Below, piece by piece: positions 54,261 to 64,000 of a stretch of DNA of 64,000 bases; within the stretch, counting starts at the first letter, position 1, and each line of letters starts with the position of its first letter. This DNA is from Rhipicephalus microplus (lineage: Eukaryota; Arthropoda; Arachnida; Ixodida; Ixodidae). The position numbers and the translations under genes are program-made. Below the pieces are notes generated by a model. The model had not been told where the DNA came from. It was given only the letters and a program-made list of their open reading frames with translations, and did no database searches. Location of the stretch: positions 157,372,053 to 157,436,052 of the forward strand of contig NC_134700.1 in assembly GCF_043290135.1 (NCBI RefSeq). Direction: 5' to 3'.

Positions 54261-55689
54261 GGTTTTACTAGAAAAAGTCTGACTTTTTTGCGCTACTTTG
54301 AGAAATTCATAAGTTCCACGCTCGTTGGATTCAAGAGCAAAGGAGTATCGTTGGTGCACCAAAATATCTACGCTTCACACCAATAAAAAATCACACAAGG
54401 CATCGTTTTGCTATAAAGGGAGCACGACATTCACAGTGAACAAGGAGGGGACTTCCTTTTTTTCGTCATTTGTCTCTTGTGAAGTCTCATAGCACCAATG
54501 TATCCATGTGAGTTTGTCAAACGGGGTAAGACGGTTGACAAACTTGAAATATAGTTGTTCTGCCAACAACTTCAATAAAGCCAACAAATACAAAATTTCT
54601 TTTTTCGTTGGACTGTCCTCTTCATCACGCATATTTGCAGTTCGAGGGTGTTGAGCCACGATCCATTATTTTACAATGCCTTTATCTGAATTTATGAACA
54701 TTTATGAACCAAACGGACCTGGCCACCCGTTTATAGACGGCCTTTTTTATTTTTTTTATTATTTTTCTTCTTTTTTATTATTTTTATTTTTTACTCATAC
54801 TTGCCCAAGTCTACGTCATTTTTTCTCTCTTCCTCATCTTTTTTCCCCTTTCTCCTATCTAATCTTCGTTTCCTCTGTTTCTTCCTTCCCCCCGAAAGAG
54901 TGAGCAGGCGTTGTGCCCCTCCAGGAGGCAGTTGCCAGTTTGCTCTCTCCCTCTTTCCTCTGCGTCCTTGTGTATCTGTGTATGCAAATCAAATAATATT
55001 AAACAATATTAATTACCTGAATAGTCAAGAAAGTCGCTGCAACGCGCGTAAATGTAGTTCACATCTACGTCGAGACCCAGTCTGTGTTCATTCGAGTGCT
55101 ATATATTTGGTATGCCTTTCATAATTAATCAAAGAGGCTTCGACAGGTGGTACCTGATGAGATATGTCCCAGCCTTTCGAGGTCTTCACTAAAGAAGTTT
55201 CCAAAGAAGTCTTCCCGGGAAAAAAATGTCATACATCTGCGAACCACGCCGAAAGCTTGCTGAATTCCAAGCTAGTAAACGGAATCCTAACAGCAACGTG
55301 CAAACACCAAGCTCATTACTATGAAACCACCTGAGTAGCAGTTTTTTTTCACAAATTTCCGTTGAACAGTGCAGTGTCCCGTTATTGTCCTTTCTCTGTC
55401 CTCTGTCTACTTTTTTTTCGTTCTTTCTCGCAGCTACCAATATATTATGAGGTCTCTGCATGCCGTGTATATTACGAGCGTTACTGTTCGCCATCTCTAC
55501 ACACCTCTTCATTCTATAGAACGAAGAGGTGTGTATAACGAACGATCTTGATGGCTTCCAGAACGTACTTTACTATCAAAGCATGTAACTGCATAAAATA
55601 ATAGTTTGTGTGGTGTAACGTAGACCACACAAACACACCAGTACTTCTCTTTTCGATCAACTAGGCACGCAAAACCGCATCAATGAAGT

Positions 55690-56185
55690 GATCGAGGCCC
55701 ACACCACATCCTAAGTGATCCGCCTCTCCTCCTCCAAGGCAGGCTGCCGACTTCTCAGCGAAGCCAGCATGTCCCCACATCTCTACCTTGAACGCGCCGT
55801 AACCTTCCCCGGAGCTGTCCACGCTACCTACATGGTAATCCCATTTCTAAGAAATACTCACCCGCAACACGACAAAGGCATACACCTGGCCCGCACTCGC
55901 GCGTCCTCGACCGTACCGTAGCGAACCGCAACTCTACCGTATTCGTCGATGCGGCAACATACGGTAACTCCTCCACCTACGCACTCGCGGTAGTAGATGA
56001 CGATGGAGCCTTACGCTCAACCGCCTCGGTTAGGCTAGCAATGAGCGCCATAGCTGAGCAGGGGACTATAGCTTTAGCGATGGTCAACCTCTCACACACC
56101 GATGTTTTCACAAACTCTCGCACCACCGTTCGGACTTATGAAACCGGCAACATTGGTAACGAAGCAGCCCACATTTCACAGACAC
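55690..56185 (+). mobile_element. I-type LINE fragment (connection and RNase H)
   Basis: Broken frames read FLRNTHPQHDKG (compare PPLPRNMHPQH in the LINE at 15.6-18.8 kb), then STVFVDAATYGNSSTYALAV, AIAEQGTIALA and NSRTTVRTYETGNIGNEAAH, which are RNase H blocks. It stops abruptly near 56185, shortly before the LTR of the next element. Confidence 0.75.
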
Positions 56186-56229
56186 GCAAATTCAAGATCT
56201 TTCACTACCTCTTTTGTTTCCCCGCCCAC

Positions 56230-56355
56230 TGTAACATATGTATCAAAGCAAGCGGGCAACATTGTACATCCCACGACGGTATAAAAGCATGCCGCTGATA
56301 ACAAACGCCACTGGTTGCCGAGACGCCGACGCAAGTGTGCAAACGAACTGATACA
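56230..56355 (+). repeat. candidate 5' LTR of host Gypsy element
   Basis: It begins TGTAACATATG and ends CTGATACA, directly followed by a primer-site-like TGGTGTCAGAA. It contains a TATA box (56280-56287). The 3' copy is outside the window, so the limits are inferred from TG..CA ends and the primer site. Confidence 0.5.
56280..56287 (+). promoter_or_regulatory. TATA box of the LTR promoter
   Basis: TATAAAAG within the candidate LTR, about 120 bases before the gag start codon. Confidence 0.5.
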
Positions 56356-56366
56356 TGGTGTCAGAA
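56356..56366 (+). other. primer-binding site candidate
   Basis: TGGTGTCAGAA immediately follows the LTR end. The first nine bases complement a 3' end CTGACACCA, as found in some leucine tRNAs (from family knowledge, not tested). Confidence 0.45.
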
Positions 56367-56401
56367 AAGGGCCACCTGCGTTGACGCCCTTTTCGAAAGC
56401 A

Positions 56402-57606
56402 ATGGTTGAGCTTCCACCCCCGGAACTACTGCGGCTTGGTGAGAACGTTCCTGACAATTGGTTGAAGTTGAAGCAGCGTATACAGCTCTACTTTGCCGCC
56501 ACCGGGCAACAGAAACCACGCACCAAGGCACAAAAAGCGGCTATCTTCCTTCATCTTGCCGGACAGGAGGCCATCGATGTGTTCAACACCTTGAGCATCA
56601 GTGAAGAAGACAAACTGGACTACGACAAACTGGTAGAAGCCTTCGAAGGCTACTGTCTGCCACAAACCAACGATACATATGAGAGGTACGTGTTTCGTAG
56701 CAGAGTGCAAGCGGATGGCAAGCCATTTGATCAAGTCTACAGAGACTTGCAGTTGAAAGTAAGGAGCTGTAATTTTGGCATACTGCGTGCGTCCATGCTA
56801 CGAGACCAGATAGTTTTTGGTACTACAAGCAAGTGTCTGCGGGAAAAGCTGTTAGCCAAGAAAGACTTGACTCTCGAGATGGCCGTAGAGAGAGCAAAAG
56901 CAGAAGAAGCTGCACTTGCATGCAGCAAAATATGGGACGAGAAAAGAACTGTTGCCGCCGTCAAACACAAGGACAAATCCCAGTATATGTATCAAAGTAA
57001 AAGCAGATGCGGCTTTTGTAACAGAGTGCACGAGGCTAGGCAATGTGCTGTTTATGGTAAAATCTGCATGAAATGCAACAAACCTAACTACTTCACTGTG
57101 TGCTACAAAACGAAACCGCCAAAGGTAGATAACGTGGATCGGCGAAGTGATGAAAAACAGGACAGCGATAGCGATTTCAATGTGCTCGAAATTTTCGCAG
57201 CTGGCAGCAGCAGAAAGACAAATTCAAAGCGGGACTGGCTGGTTGCCACTTTCATACTTGGTCATGATGTAAAGCTGCAAGTTGACACGGGTGCTCAAGC
57301 CAACCTAATTCCATTTGTTATATTCCAGACATTTCATTTTAGACAGCCTCCGCTACCAACAAAAGCCATTCTGCGCAGCGACGAAGGGAGCGAAATCAAA
57401 CACTTGGGAAAAGTTCGGCTGGTTGTTCAACTAGGATTCCAAAGTCACCCGGTCGAGTTCTTCGTAAAGAAGGGAAGACAGGCTATACTGGGGCTTGAAG
57501 CCAGTGAGCAGTTCGGTTTAGTGAATGTTGACAACGTTCTTGACGTCGAAAGTGACAGCAACCTGTCTAAACGCATACAAACCCAGTTTAAAGATTCGTT
57601 CACAGG
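56402..57606 (+). CDS. Gypsy gag-protease open frame, cut by insertion
   Basis: ATG 56402 (MVELPPPELL). The capsid region shows NWLKLKQRIQLYFAATG and AAIFLHLAGQEAIDVF. Two zinc knuckles lie at about residues 205-245 (CGFCNRVHEARQC, and CMKCNKPNYFTVC, with Asn-Tyr where Gly-His is usual, so the second His is missing). The protease active site LQVDTGAQANLIPF lies near residue 300 and AILGLEASEQFG further on. The frame is open for 401 codons up to the target duplication at 57602-57606 and then runs a few codons into the LTR of the inserted element. No stop or shift before that, so this host copy was in good condition when hit. Confidence 0.85.
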
Positions 57607-58485
57607 TGTGATGGTTAAGGACGTTCGTCACTATGCTTGTCGATAGCAGACGAAAAAGGATTAACATCAACAATTGATGCGAACAAAAGAAGCTTTATAT
57701 TGCACACTAGAGAGGAAATGGCAGGCGAAAATAAAACTATATATACAACCCTACACGCCAAGCATCACGCCACCTGCAGGAGAGTCAGACCTCTATTATG
57801 CGGAGAGCACGCGGCTACGCTTACGCAGTGTTCAGCGCGTATATTTCTCAGTTCGCAAGCAGAAACCGCTGCCTCACAGTTTGGGTCCCCGTCGTCCCGA
57901 CATGATGCGGTCGTCGACGTGCACGAGGGCAAAGGTGGCACGGCTGGCACGGTTGACGGCACACGGATGCGCTACCGTGTGCAGCGCCGTTTAGTCGGAC
58001 GTCGCGGCCAGCCCAGCAGTCAGGGTCGCAACTTCTGAGGTCCAGGATCAGGCCACGGCTCACGAGGACCACGCCCGGTAGGCCTCGCCCACGAACCTGC
58101 TCCCGGCCACTGCACCCAGGCAGGAGGTGTTCAGCAGGCCCCGTCCTTGCACCTTGTACAGGCCGGCGGACTCGACCCCGAACGAACACACCGGAGCTCG
58201 ACCTGGCCGACACGTACGGGTCCCACGTCCGGCTCAGGAACGCTCCCAGGAAGTCGTCCTCTCGAGCGGCGCACTGCTTTGTCTGCCTTCGTGGCCTCCA
58301 CCCTCGAGCTCGCTTTCGCACGTTCCTTCTTCTTCTCCTCTTCTTTTTCATTTCTTGTTATCGCCTTCGTGCCACCTGCCCTCCGCTCGTCTTCTTCAGT
58401 TTCGGTTTGGCGTTCCTCGGCGCTTTTCAGTCCTTTTAGCCACAAATCGTACCTAAACACAGCACTTTTGTGTCCTTTCCTTACA
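57607..58485 (-). repeat. 3' LTR (left copy) of nested element
   Basis: Plus-strand reading starts TGTGATGGTTAAGG and ends TTTCCTTACA. 879 bp, about 11 mismatches to the right copy by eye. Contains TATATA near 57739-57747. Confidence 0.95.
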
Positions 58486-58496
58486 AATATCCCCCT
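58486..58496 (-). other. polypurine tract of nested element
   Basis: Minus-strand AGGGGGATATT next to the LTR start TGTAAGG. It would prime plus-strand DNA synthesis. The stop codon of the RT/RNase H frame (58495-58497) overlaps it. Confidence 0.7.
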
Positions 58497-59774
58497 ACAC
58501 ATGAAACATTCGGATAGCCCACACAAGAGCCAGCGCCTCTCTTTCGATTGTTGAGTACCGTGACTCCCGTTCGAGCAGTTTACGGCTTGCGTAAGCTACT
58601 GGATGCAACATGCCGTCGTGACGCTGCATTAAAACGGCTCCAATGCTGGATGATGATGCATCCGTGCGCAATATGAATGGCTCTTGTAAGTCCGGTGATC
58701 GCAGTACCGGACCAGATGATAGTATACGCTGTAGTGTTACAAACGCTTGTTCATGGCATTCTTCCCAGATGACCTTATTTGGACCTCGCTTCCTAGTGAG
58801 TTCCGTTAGAGGTGATACTACAGCGGAGTAAATGGGCACGAAATCCCGATAATAACCGGTTAAACCTAGAAAGAAGCGAACTTCTTTCTTCGTCTTCGGT
58901 CTCTTTGCGGCCTGAATCTTCTCCAATGTCTCAATCTGGGGTCGGAGAAGTTTGTTCCCGAGAATGTGTCCCAAGAATTTCACTTCGCCAAAAGCCACCT
59001 CACTTTTGGATGGCTTTATTGTGAGATGAGCTGCCCTGACACGTTGCAGAAACTTGGTGAGAGTTGTTATGTGCTCGTCCCAAGTTTGTGTGGCTATGAG
59101 CACATCGTCAAAATAGTGATAGATGTTCGGTATTCCATCTACCACTCGTCTCATTAGTCGGGTGAACACAGCAAGCGCTGTTTTGATGCCGAAAGGCATG
59201 AATCTGAATTAGTAAAGGCCAGAAGAGGACTGAAAAGCGGTGAAGACCTTCGATGCTTCGTGCATTGGCACCTGCCAGTACCCTTTGGTGAAGTCAAACT
59301 TCAAAAAGTAGTGGTTCTGACCTAGTTTGGCAAAGATCATGTCCACTCGTGGTATCGGTTCGTTGTCTGTAACGACGACTCGATTCAGCTGTCTGAAATC
59401 AATGCAAAGTCGGTTGTTCCCGTCTTTCTTCTTGACCACGACGATGGGAGCTTGATACGAAGACTCCGAGGGCTCAATGATACCTTGTGATAGCATGTCC
59501 TGTACTTTTTTTCTACAGTTTCTTGGATGGCGAATGGTATAGGGTACGGGCGTACCTTTACCGGTGTTTTAGTGGTAAGGCGTAACTTGCACTCGACGAG
59601 GTCCGTCTTCCCCGGCACGTCAGAAAATACATCAAGGAACTCTTTCAGGAGTTCCTTAATTTGGTCTGTCTGCGGGCTGAACAAGTTAGTCGCTACTAAC
59701 ACATTTTTATATGTTTCCCTTTGGTGCAGGGCAACAAAGGGAATTTCTCGATCGTCCACAGTGTCTGACTGCAC
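58495..59774 (-). pseudogene. reverse transcriptase with truncated RNase H (nested element)
   Basis: The leader has a FSDVPGKTDLVE block, then RPYPIPFAIQE. RT: KKDGNNRLCIDFRQLN, FLKFDFTKGYWQVPMHE, MPFGIKTALAVFTRL and HYFDDVLIATQTW (catalytic FDD). RNase H starts FILRTDASSSSIGAVL and has ESRYSTIEREALALVWAI, then stops at 58495 inside the polypurine tract, so its second half (with the last catalytic Asp) is missing. Breaks: a frameshift in a T-run near 59506-59512 and a stop at 59209-59211. Confidence 0.9.
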
Positions 59775-59990
59775 AGAAACTGCAGCTTGTTGTGCTTAGT
59801 TTTCGGGCTCCCTTTCGTGGTATTTCTTGAGAAGGTTAATGTGAAAAAGACTTCTCCGTGTTCCGAGATCTATCTCGTAGTCATAGTCACTGCGTTTTTC
59901 AAGCACTGTGAAGAGTCCCTCCCATGTCAAGATCAATTTATTCTTATCTGATGGTAGCAACAGCAATACTTTGTCTCCGGGTGATAGTTG

Positions 59991-61196
59991 TCAAGCTCTC
60001 GCTTTCCTATCGTAATATTTCTTCTGTGTCATTTTCGCCTTCAGGAGTTCTTCGTGTGCTACCTTGCAGGTGTCTTGCAGTCGCTCCTGGAGATCTATAA
60101 CATACTCGTATGTTGTTTTCGTTTCAGGATCGATGTTGGCCCCTGTCCACAGTTCCTTAAGGATCGACATTGGCCCGCATACAAATCTGCCGTAGAGGAG
60201 ATCGAACGACGCGAATCCAAGGCTCGTTTGGGGAACTTCACGGTATGCAAAGAGCAGGGGAGCCAAGTATCTGTCCCAATGTTGCGGCCGTTCTTGACAC
60301 ATGCGGCGAACCATTTGTTTGAGAGTGCCATCAAATCTCTCCACAAGTCCGTTGGCCATAGGGTGATAAGGCGTTGTGGGTAGCTGACGAAATGAAAGTA
60401 GCTGACCGAGTTCCTGCATGAGACTCGAAGTGAACGACTTGCCACGGACGCTCACTATCTCACGGGGCACTCCAACGCGGGAGAACATCGCTACTAGTGC
60501 TTCCGCTATGCGCTCTGTCTCGATGCTCGGAAGTGCCACCACATCCGGGTAACGCGTAGAGAAGTCTACCATCGTTAAGACATACTTGTTGCCCTTGGAT
60601 GACGTTGGTGACAGAGGGCCAATAATATCGATGGTGACCCACTGAAAAGGTGTGTCTATGATAGGCATATTTCCCAATGGAACTCGTCCGACGAGGTATT
60701 TAGGCACGGTCCTCTGACATACGTCGCACGACTTCACGAACCGTATCACATCAGCCCATACACCCGGCCAATAAAACTCTGTAAGGACACGGTCTGTTGT
60801 CCTTCTTTGCCCTTGGTGACCAGACAGAAGGCCTTCATGAGCCATCTTCATTACGGTGTTCCGAAGATCCTTGGGTACTACAAGTTGCTCCAAGTCTCGC
60901 CTTTCTGCCGTGCGGTGGCGCCGGAAAAGAATGTCGCGTACCAGCACAAACTCAGTGACTGCTGGCTTCTTAGATATGGTCTTCCCTAATGCAGCGAAGC
61001 AGGTTTCCAGCGTGGGATCTGTGTGCTGTAAATTCTTTAGCGCTTCCCGGATGATATCCAGGGGTTGGATCCGAGGAACAATCAGTTCACTGGGCTTTTT
61101 CCTTTCTTTTCCCTTTAGCCGCCGACATGTCATCTTGTCGTCTTCTATCTGATGAGGTTGCATCTTCAGGTTCTTCTTCAGTGCATACTGGATCAC
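59991..61196 (-). pseudogene. integrase (nested element), upstream of RT
   Basis: HEGLLSGHQGQRRT with CDVCQ forms the HHCC zinc domain. Core: WVTIDIIGPL (first Asp), HPMANGLVERFDGT (Glu). At the second catalytic Asp the sequence reads EIVSVRGKSF, so this residue is Val and the enzyme should be inactive. The C-terminal part FAYREVPQTSLGF and KYYDRKARA fits Gypsy integrases; it ends at a stop at 59991, and a short further tail to about 59800 lies in the same region. It overlaps the protease frame by about 110 bases in another phase. Confidence 0.9.
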
Positions 61197-61578
61197 GGTG
61201 AATCTGTGCTAGTTTTGGACGTCCTGCTGGCTGCTTCGGGGCTGGTTGGGCAGCTGACAGTACACCCGCAATGTTGCCAAGCACGACTTCATACAATGGA
61301 TTCTCCATACAAACTGCAAGCACCTGATCTCTGAAAAACGGAGAATCTATGTACACCTCTGCTTCTGGTAAGACTTTTGCAGATCGGTCCAATAAGCGAA
61401 TGGTACGGGTGTTGCCAGTTAAGTTGCAGTCAGGAACTAGTGATCGTTTTACCACTACTGTATTGCAACCGGTATCCCGCAATACGGTAACCAGCTTCCC
61501 TTCGAGATAGCCCTTTACAGTTGGCATTTGTTTTGACCCGTTGTCGCAAGTTGCGTTGCTTTGGGTCCCATCACACAT
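61087..61578 (-). pseudogene. retropepsin-like protease (nested element)
   Basis: TVLRDTGCNTVVVKRSL holds the D-T-G active site at about residue 35, and EVVLGNIAGV is the later conserved block. The C-terminal 50 residues are a charged linker. It is fused to or shifted from gag just upstream. Confidence 0.8.
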
Positions 61579-61584
61579 GTCATG

Positions 61585-62705
61585 TCAGTGTTTCTCATCC
61601 TGATTGTCAGGCGCATCTTCCATTGATTTCTCATGCTGCGCTTTTTGGTATCCCAAGACGGAACATGATGCCTCTTTACGTTTTCCCGAGTTTGAGGAAC
61701 AACTGTCGGATCTGTGCCCCGACTTCTTACAGATCCAGCACGACGTCGACTTGGGCGCTCGAGACTTTGTCCAGCAATCGGAAGCTTGATGACCCGGCTT
61801 GTTCCACAGAAAACAAAGCGGTTTTCCTTTGCTTTCGCTGACAGTGTCAACTTTAGCTGTAGCCACCGGTTTCCCTTTTTCGTCTTTTCCTTTAGTGAGA
61901 TTCACAATTTCCTGAGCTTCCAAATATTTATCAGCCGTCTTTGCCAACGTGTCCAGGTTACGACATCTTCGCTCCTTCAGGAAGACAGCCAACTTCTCGT
62001 CGCACCGCCTGAGGAATTGCTCGGACACCATCTTGTCTCGCAGTGCATCATATGTTTTGGGAGTCTTCGCCAGCTCCTGCAAATGGTCGAAGTATCCACA
62101 GAGACGTCCCGCGAACTGTCGACCTGTCTCAGTATTCTCGGGCCGGGCATCCCTAAACTTTGTGCGGTATCCCTCTTCTGTATAAGGGAACCGCTGGAGG
62201 AGCGTCTGCTTGAGCTTTGCGTAGTCCGTAGAGTCTTCAGCAGACATCCGTCCTACCACGGTAAGGGTTCTCCCGTTAGACACAAGCTCAGTGACAGGGC
62301 CCACTTGTCGGTTGGCCAGCCTTGACTCATGGCAACCCTCTCAAATCTCTGGATGTACGCATCCAGTTCGTCCCTACTCTCATTGTAGGGTGGAATCATT
62401 TTGTGTGGGCTGCGAAAACTCTGACCACCACCCATACTATCGTCCGCAGAACTCGTGCTCGGCCGCTGCGCTTCTGCGACACGACGTCGCTCCTCGAGCA
62501 GGAGCCTTTCAGCCTCCATACGAGCTATTTCACGCTCATGCTCCACCTGTGCTGCTAGCCATGCCTCCTCTCGATCTTTCGCTCTCTGGTCCCTCATTTC
62601 TTTTTCCTCAGCGCTCACCCATGCCAGCCAATCCTCACCACTCAGCCCCATCTCCTTCCCTAGCTCAACTAGCTTTCTCTTGTCGTCCATTCTCGTCCGC
62701 CACAC
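61585..62705 (-). pseudogene. gag (nested element)
   Basis: The first frame (62705-62253) has a charged coiled coil (EEAWLAAQVEHEREIARMEA) and the start of the capsid (PPYNESRDELDAYIQRFERV). The second frame (62304-61585) carries the capsid end (RRCDEKLAVFLKERRC) and two knuckles: CFLWNKPGHQASDC, where the second Cys is Trp, and an intact CWICKKSGHRSDSC. A frameshift joins the two near 62270. Confidence 0.85.
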
Positions 62706-62750
62706 ACAAACAACGTGAGGCTCTCAGATGTAAGGCGAGAGCTTAGTCCT

Positions 62751-62765
62751 CTCTCGCGGACGCCA
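62751..62765 (-). other. primer-binding site candidate of nested element
   Basis: Minus-strand TGGCGTCCGCGAGAG lies five bases inside the right LTR. It begins with TGG, as needed to pair with a tRNA CCA end. Confidence 0.55.
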
Positions 62766-62770
62766 GAAAT

Positions 62771-63649
62771 TGTGATGGTTAAAGACGTTCGTCACTATGC
62801 TTCTCGATAGCGAACGAAAAAGGATTAACATCAACAATTGATGCGAACAAAAGAAACTTTATATTGCACACTAGAGAGGAAATGGCAGGCGAAAATAAAA
62901 CTATATATACAACCCTACACGCCAAGCATCACGCCACCTGCAGGAGAGTCAGACCTCTATTATGCGGAGAGCACGTGGCTACGCTTACGCAGTGTTCGGC
63001 GCGTATATTTCTCAGTTCGCAAGCAGAAATCGCTGCCTCACAGTTTGGGTCCCCGTCGTCCCGACATGATGCGGTCGTCGACGTGCACGAGGGCAAAGGT
63101 GGCACGGCTGGCACGGTTGACGGCACACGGATGCGCTACCGTGTGCAGCGCCGTTTAGTCGGACGTCGCGGCCAGCCCAGCAGTCAGGGTCGCAACTTCT
63201 GAGGTCCAGGATCAGGCCACGGCTCACGAGGACCACGCCCGGTAGGCCTCGCCCACGAACCTGCTCCCGGCCACTGCACCCAGGCAGGAGGTGTTCAGCA
63301 GGCCCCGTCCTTGCACCTTGTACAGGCCGGCGGACTCGACCCCGAACGAACACACCGGAGCTCGACCTGGCCGACACGTACGGGTCCCACGTCCGGCTCA
63401 GGAACGCTCCCAGGAACTCGTCCTCTCGAGCGGCGCACTGCTTTGTCTGCCTTCGTGGCCTCCACCCTCGAGCTCACTTTCGCACGTTCCTTCTTCTTCT
63501 CCTCTTCTTTTTCATTTCTTGTTATCGCCTTCGTGCCACCTGCCCTCCGCTCGTCTTCTTCAGTTTCGGTTTGGCGTTCCTCGGCGCTTTTAAGTCCTTT
63601 TAGCCACAAATCGTACCTAAACACAGCACTTTTGTGTCCTTTCCTTACA
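62771..63649 (-). repeat. 5' LTR (right copy) of nested element
   Basis: Same length and ends as the left copy. It carries the promoter side for minus-strand transcription, with a TATATA-type box at about 62902-62909. Confidence 0.95.
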
Positions 63650-63654
63650 ACAGG

Positions 63655-64000
63655 TATCGGCAAGGTGCAGCGGGAATACAGAGTGACCTTGAAGGACGAC
63701 GCCGTGCCAGTGGCGAAGCCCGCGAGGAAGGTTCCCTTTCATTACGGCCCCAACTGAAGGAAGAGCTGGGCCGCCTGGAAGCAGCTGGTATCATCACGAA
63801 AACTAGAGAACCATCCAACTGGGTGAGACCATTGATAGCTGTCCGAAAAAGGAACGGAAAATTGCGTATTTTCATGGACTCACGCAACTTATATTTGGCG
63901 ATAAAGAGGGAGCACTTCCAACTGCCACGAAGAGCAGAGATTGAGAGCGAGCTTGCAGGGGCGAAGCATTTTAGGAAACTAGATGCAAATATCAGATTTC
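63655..64000 (+). pseudogene. host Gypsy element RT, continuation after the insertion
   Basis: After the target duplication the reading phase of gag-protease continues (GKVQREYRVTLKDDAVPV), then a frameshift near 63742 moves to another phase with EELGRLEAAGIITKTREPS, VRKRNGKLRIF and AKHFRKLDAN of the RT fingers and palm. It runs off the window end before the catalytic box. Confidence 0.8.

Larger units (their letters stand above)
52938..55689. other. no gene; simple repeats
   Basis: Includes the hairpin end at 53034, (TAC)n at 53902-53956, a TG-rich run at 54175-54260 and T-rich low-complexity sequence at 54745-54860. The frames at 54676-54903 and 55189-55512 have no domain; the latter lies in what may be a dispersed repeat that I cannot assign. 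Confidence 0.45.
57607..63649 (-). mobile_element. Gypsy-type retrotransposon with integrase before RT (Gmr1-like), inserted in a Gypsy element
   Basis: Two direct LTRs of exactly 879 bp enclose, on the minus strand, gag, protease, integrase and RT with a partial RNase H. The order PR-INT-RT is that of Gmr1-like Ty3/Gypsy elements, not of ordinary Gypsy. Several stops and shifts make this copy defective. Confidence 0.9.
57602..63654. repeat. 5-bp target-site duplication ACAGG
   Basis: ACAGG at 57602-57606 directly before the left LTR and again at 63650-63654 directly after the right LTR. Five bases is the usual size for Ty3/Gypsy integrases. Confidence 0.9.
56230..64000 (+). mobile_element. 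Ty3/Gypsy element (host of the nested insertion), runs off the window
   Basis: Candidate short 5' LTR, primer site, gag-protease in one frame, then an insertion of 6043 bp, then RT sequence to the window end. The wording of the RT start (K/R-rich VPF block, then TREPSNWVRPLI) suggests the Mag-like lineage. The 3' LTR is not in the window. Confidence 0.8.

Noticed and set aside
55189..55512. Minus-strand gene of 107 residues
   Set aside because: No motif or coding bias; the sequence looks like part of a dispersed non-coding repeat that I cannot name.

Overview
The window looks like nuclear DNA of an arthropod, most likely an ixodid (hard) tick. The evidence is: spliced GC-rich exons in AT-rich surroundings; an M13 (neprilysin-like) type II membrane protein of the sort expanded in ticks; several copies of a tRNA-derived SINE closely resembling the one described from ixodid ticks as Ruka; and a very high load of Gypsy, Penelope, I-type and CR1/Jockey-type LINEs and THAP/P-like transposons. 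Nothing prokaryotic is present (no operons, CRISPR arrays or phage genes). Family names come from recognising motifs by eye; no database search was run.

Layout. 1-10.9 kb is the only region with probable host genes. It holds a terminal exon of an unrecognised gene (522-1019, poly(A) signal 1280) and an M13-like gene on + (membrane-anchor exon 3238-3560, intron of about 4.8 kb, large exon 8327-10420). The M13 gene lacks the zinc-binding HExxH signature and is also broken by a stop and a frameshift near 8577-8605. 12.3-14.1 kb is a LINE-SINE-LINE collage, including a SINE inside a reverse transcriptase with a 13-bp target duplication. 15.5-19.6 kb is a THAP/P-like element whose THAP domain is split by a 5'-truncated I-type LINE. 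22.5-25.3 kb is a second THAP/P-like remnant, internally deleted and flanked by a 25-bp inverted repeat. 26.7-31.9 kb is a complete but disrupted Gypsy element lying between (TA)n tracts. 32-40 kb holds LINE and SINE debris, a 200-bp palindrome built on microsatellites, and a perfect-stem tRNA-like cloverleaf. 40-43.5 kb is a Penelope-like element in partial tandem, with two intact GIY-YIG reading frames. 48.1-52.9 kb is the longest THAP/P-like transposase, a pseudogene with most domains retained. 55.7-64 kb is a LINE fragment followed by a Gypsy element (+), into whose pol another Gypsy-type element (-) has inserted with 879-bp LTRs and a 5-bp target duplication.

How the parts relate. The elements form a stratigraphy: LINE in P-like element, SINE in LINE, LTR element in LTR element. 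Nearly all coding regions are decayed. The exceptions are the two Penelope GIY-YIG frames and a Gypsy gag-protease frame that is open up to its insertion point. The inserted Gypsy-type element places integrase before reverse transcriptase, the order known from the Gmr1-like lineage, and its LTRs differ by only about 11 positions by eye, so it is a young insertion. Stretches not described individually show no gene that I can support.
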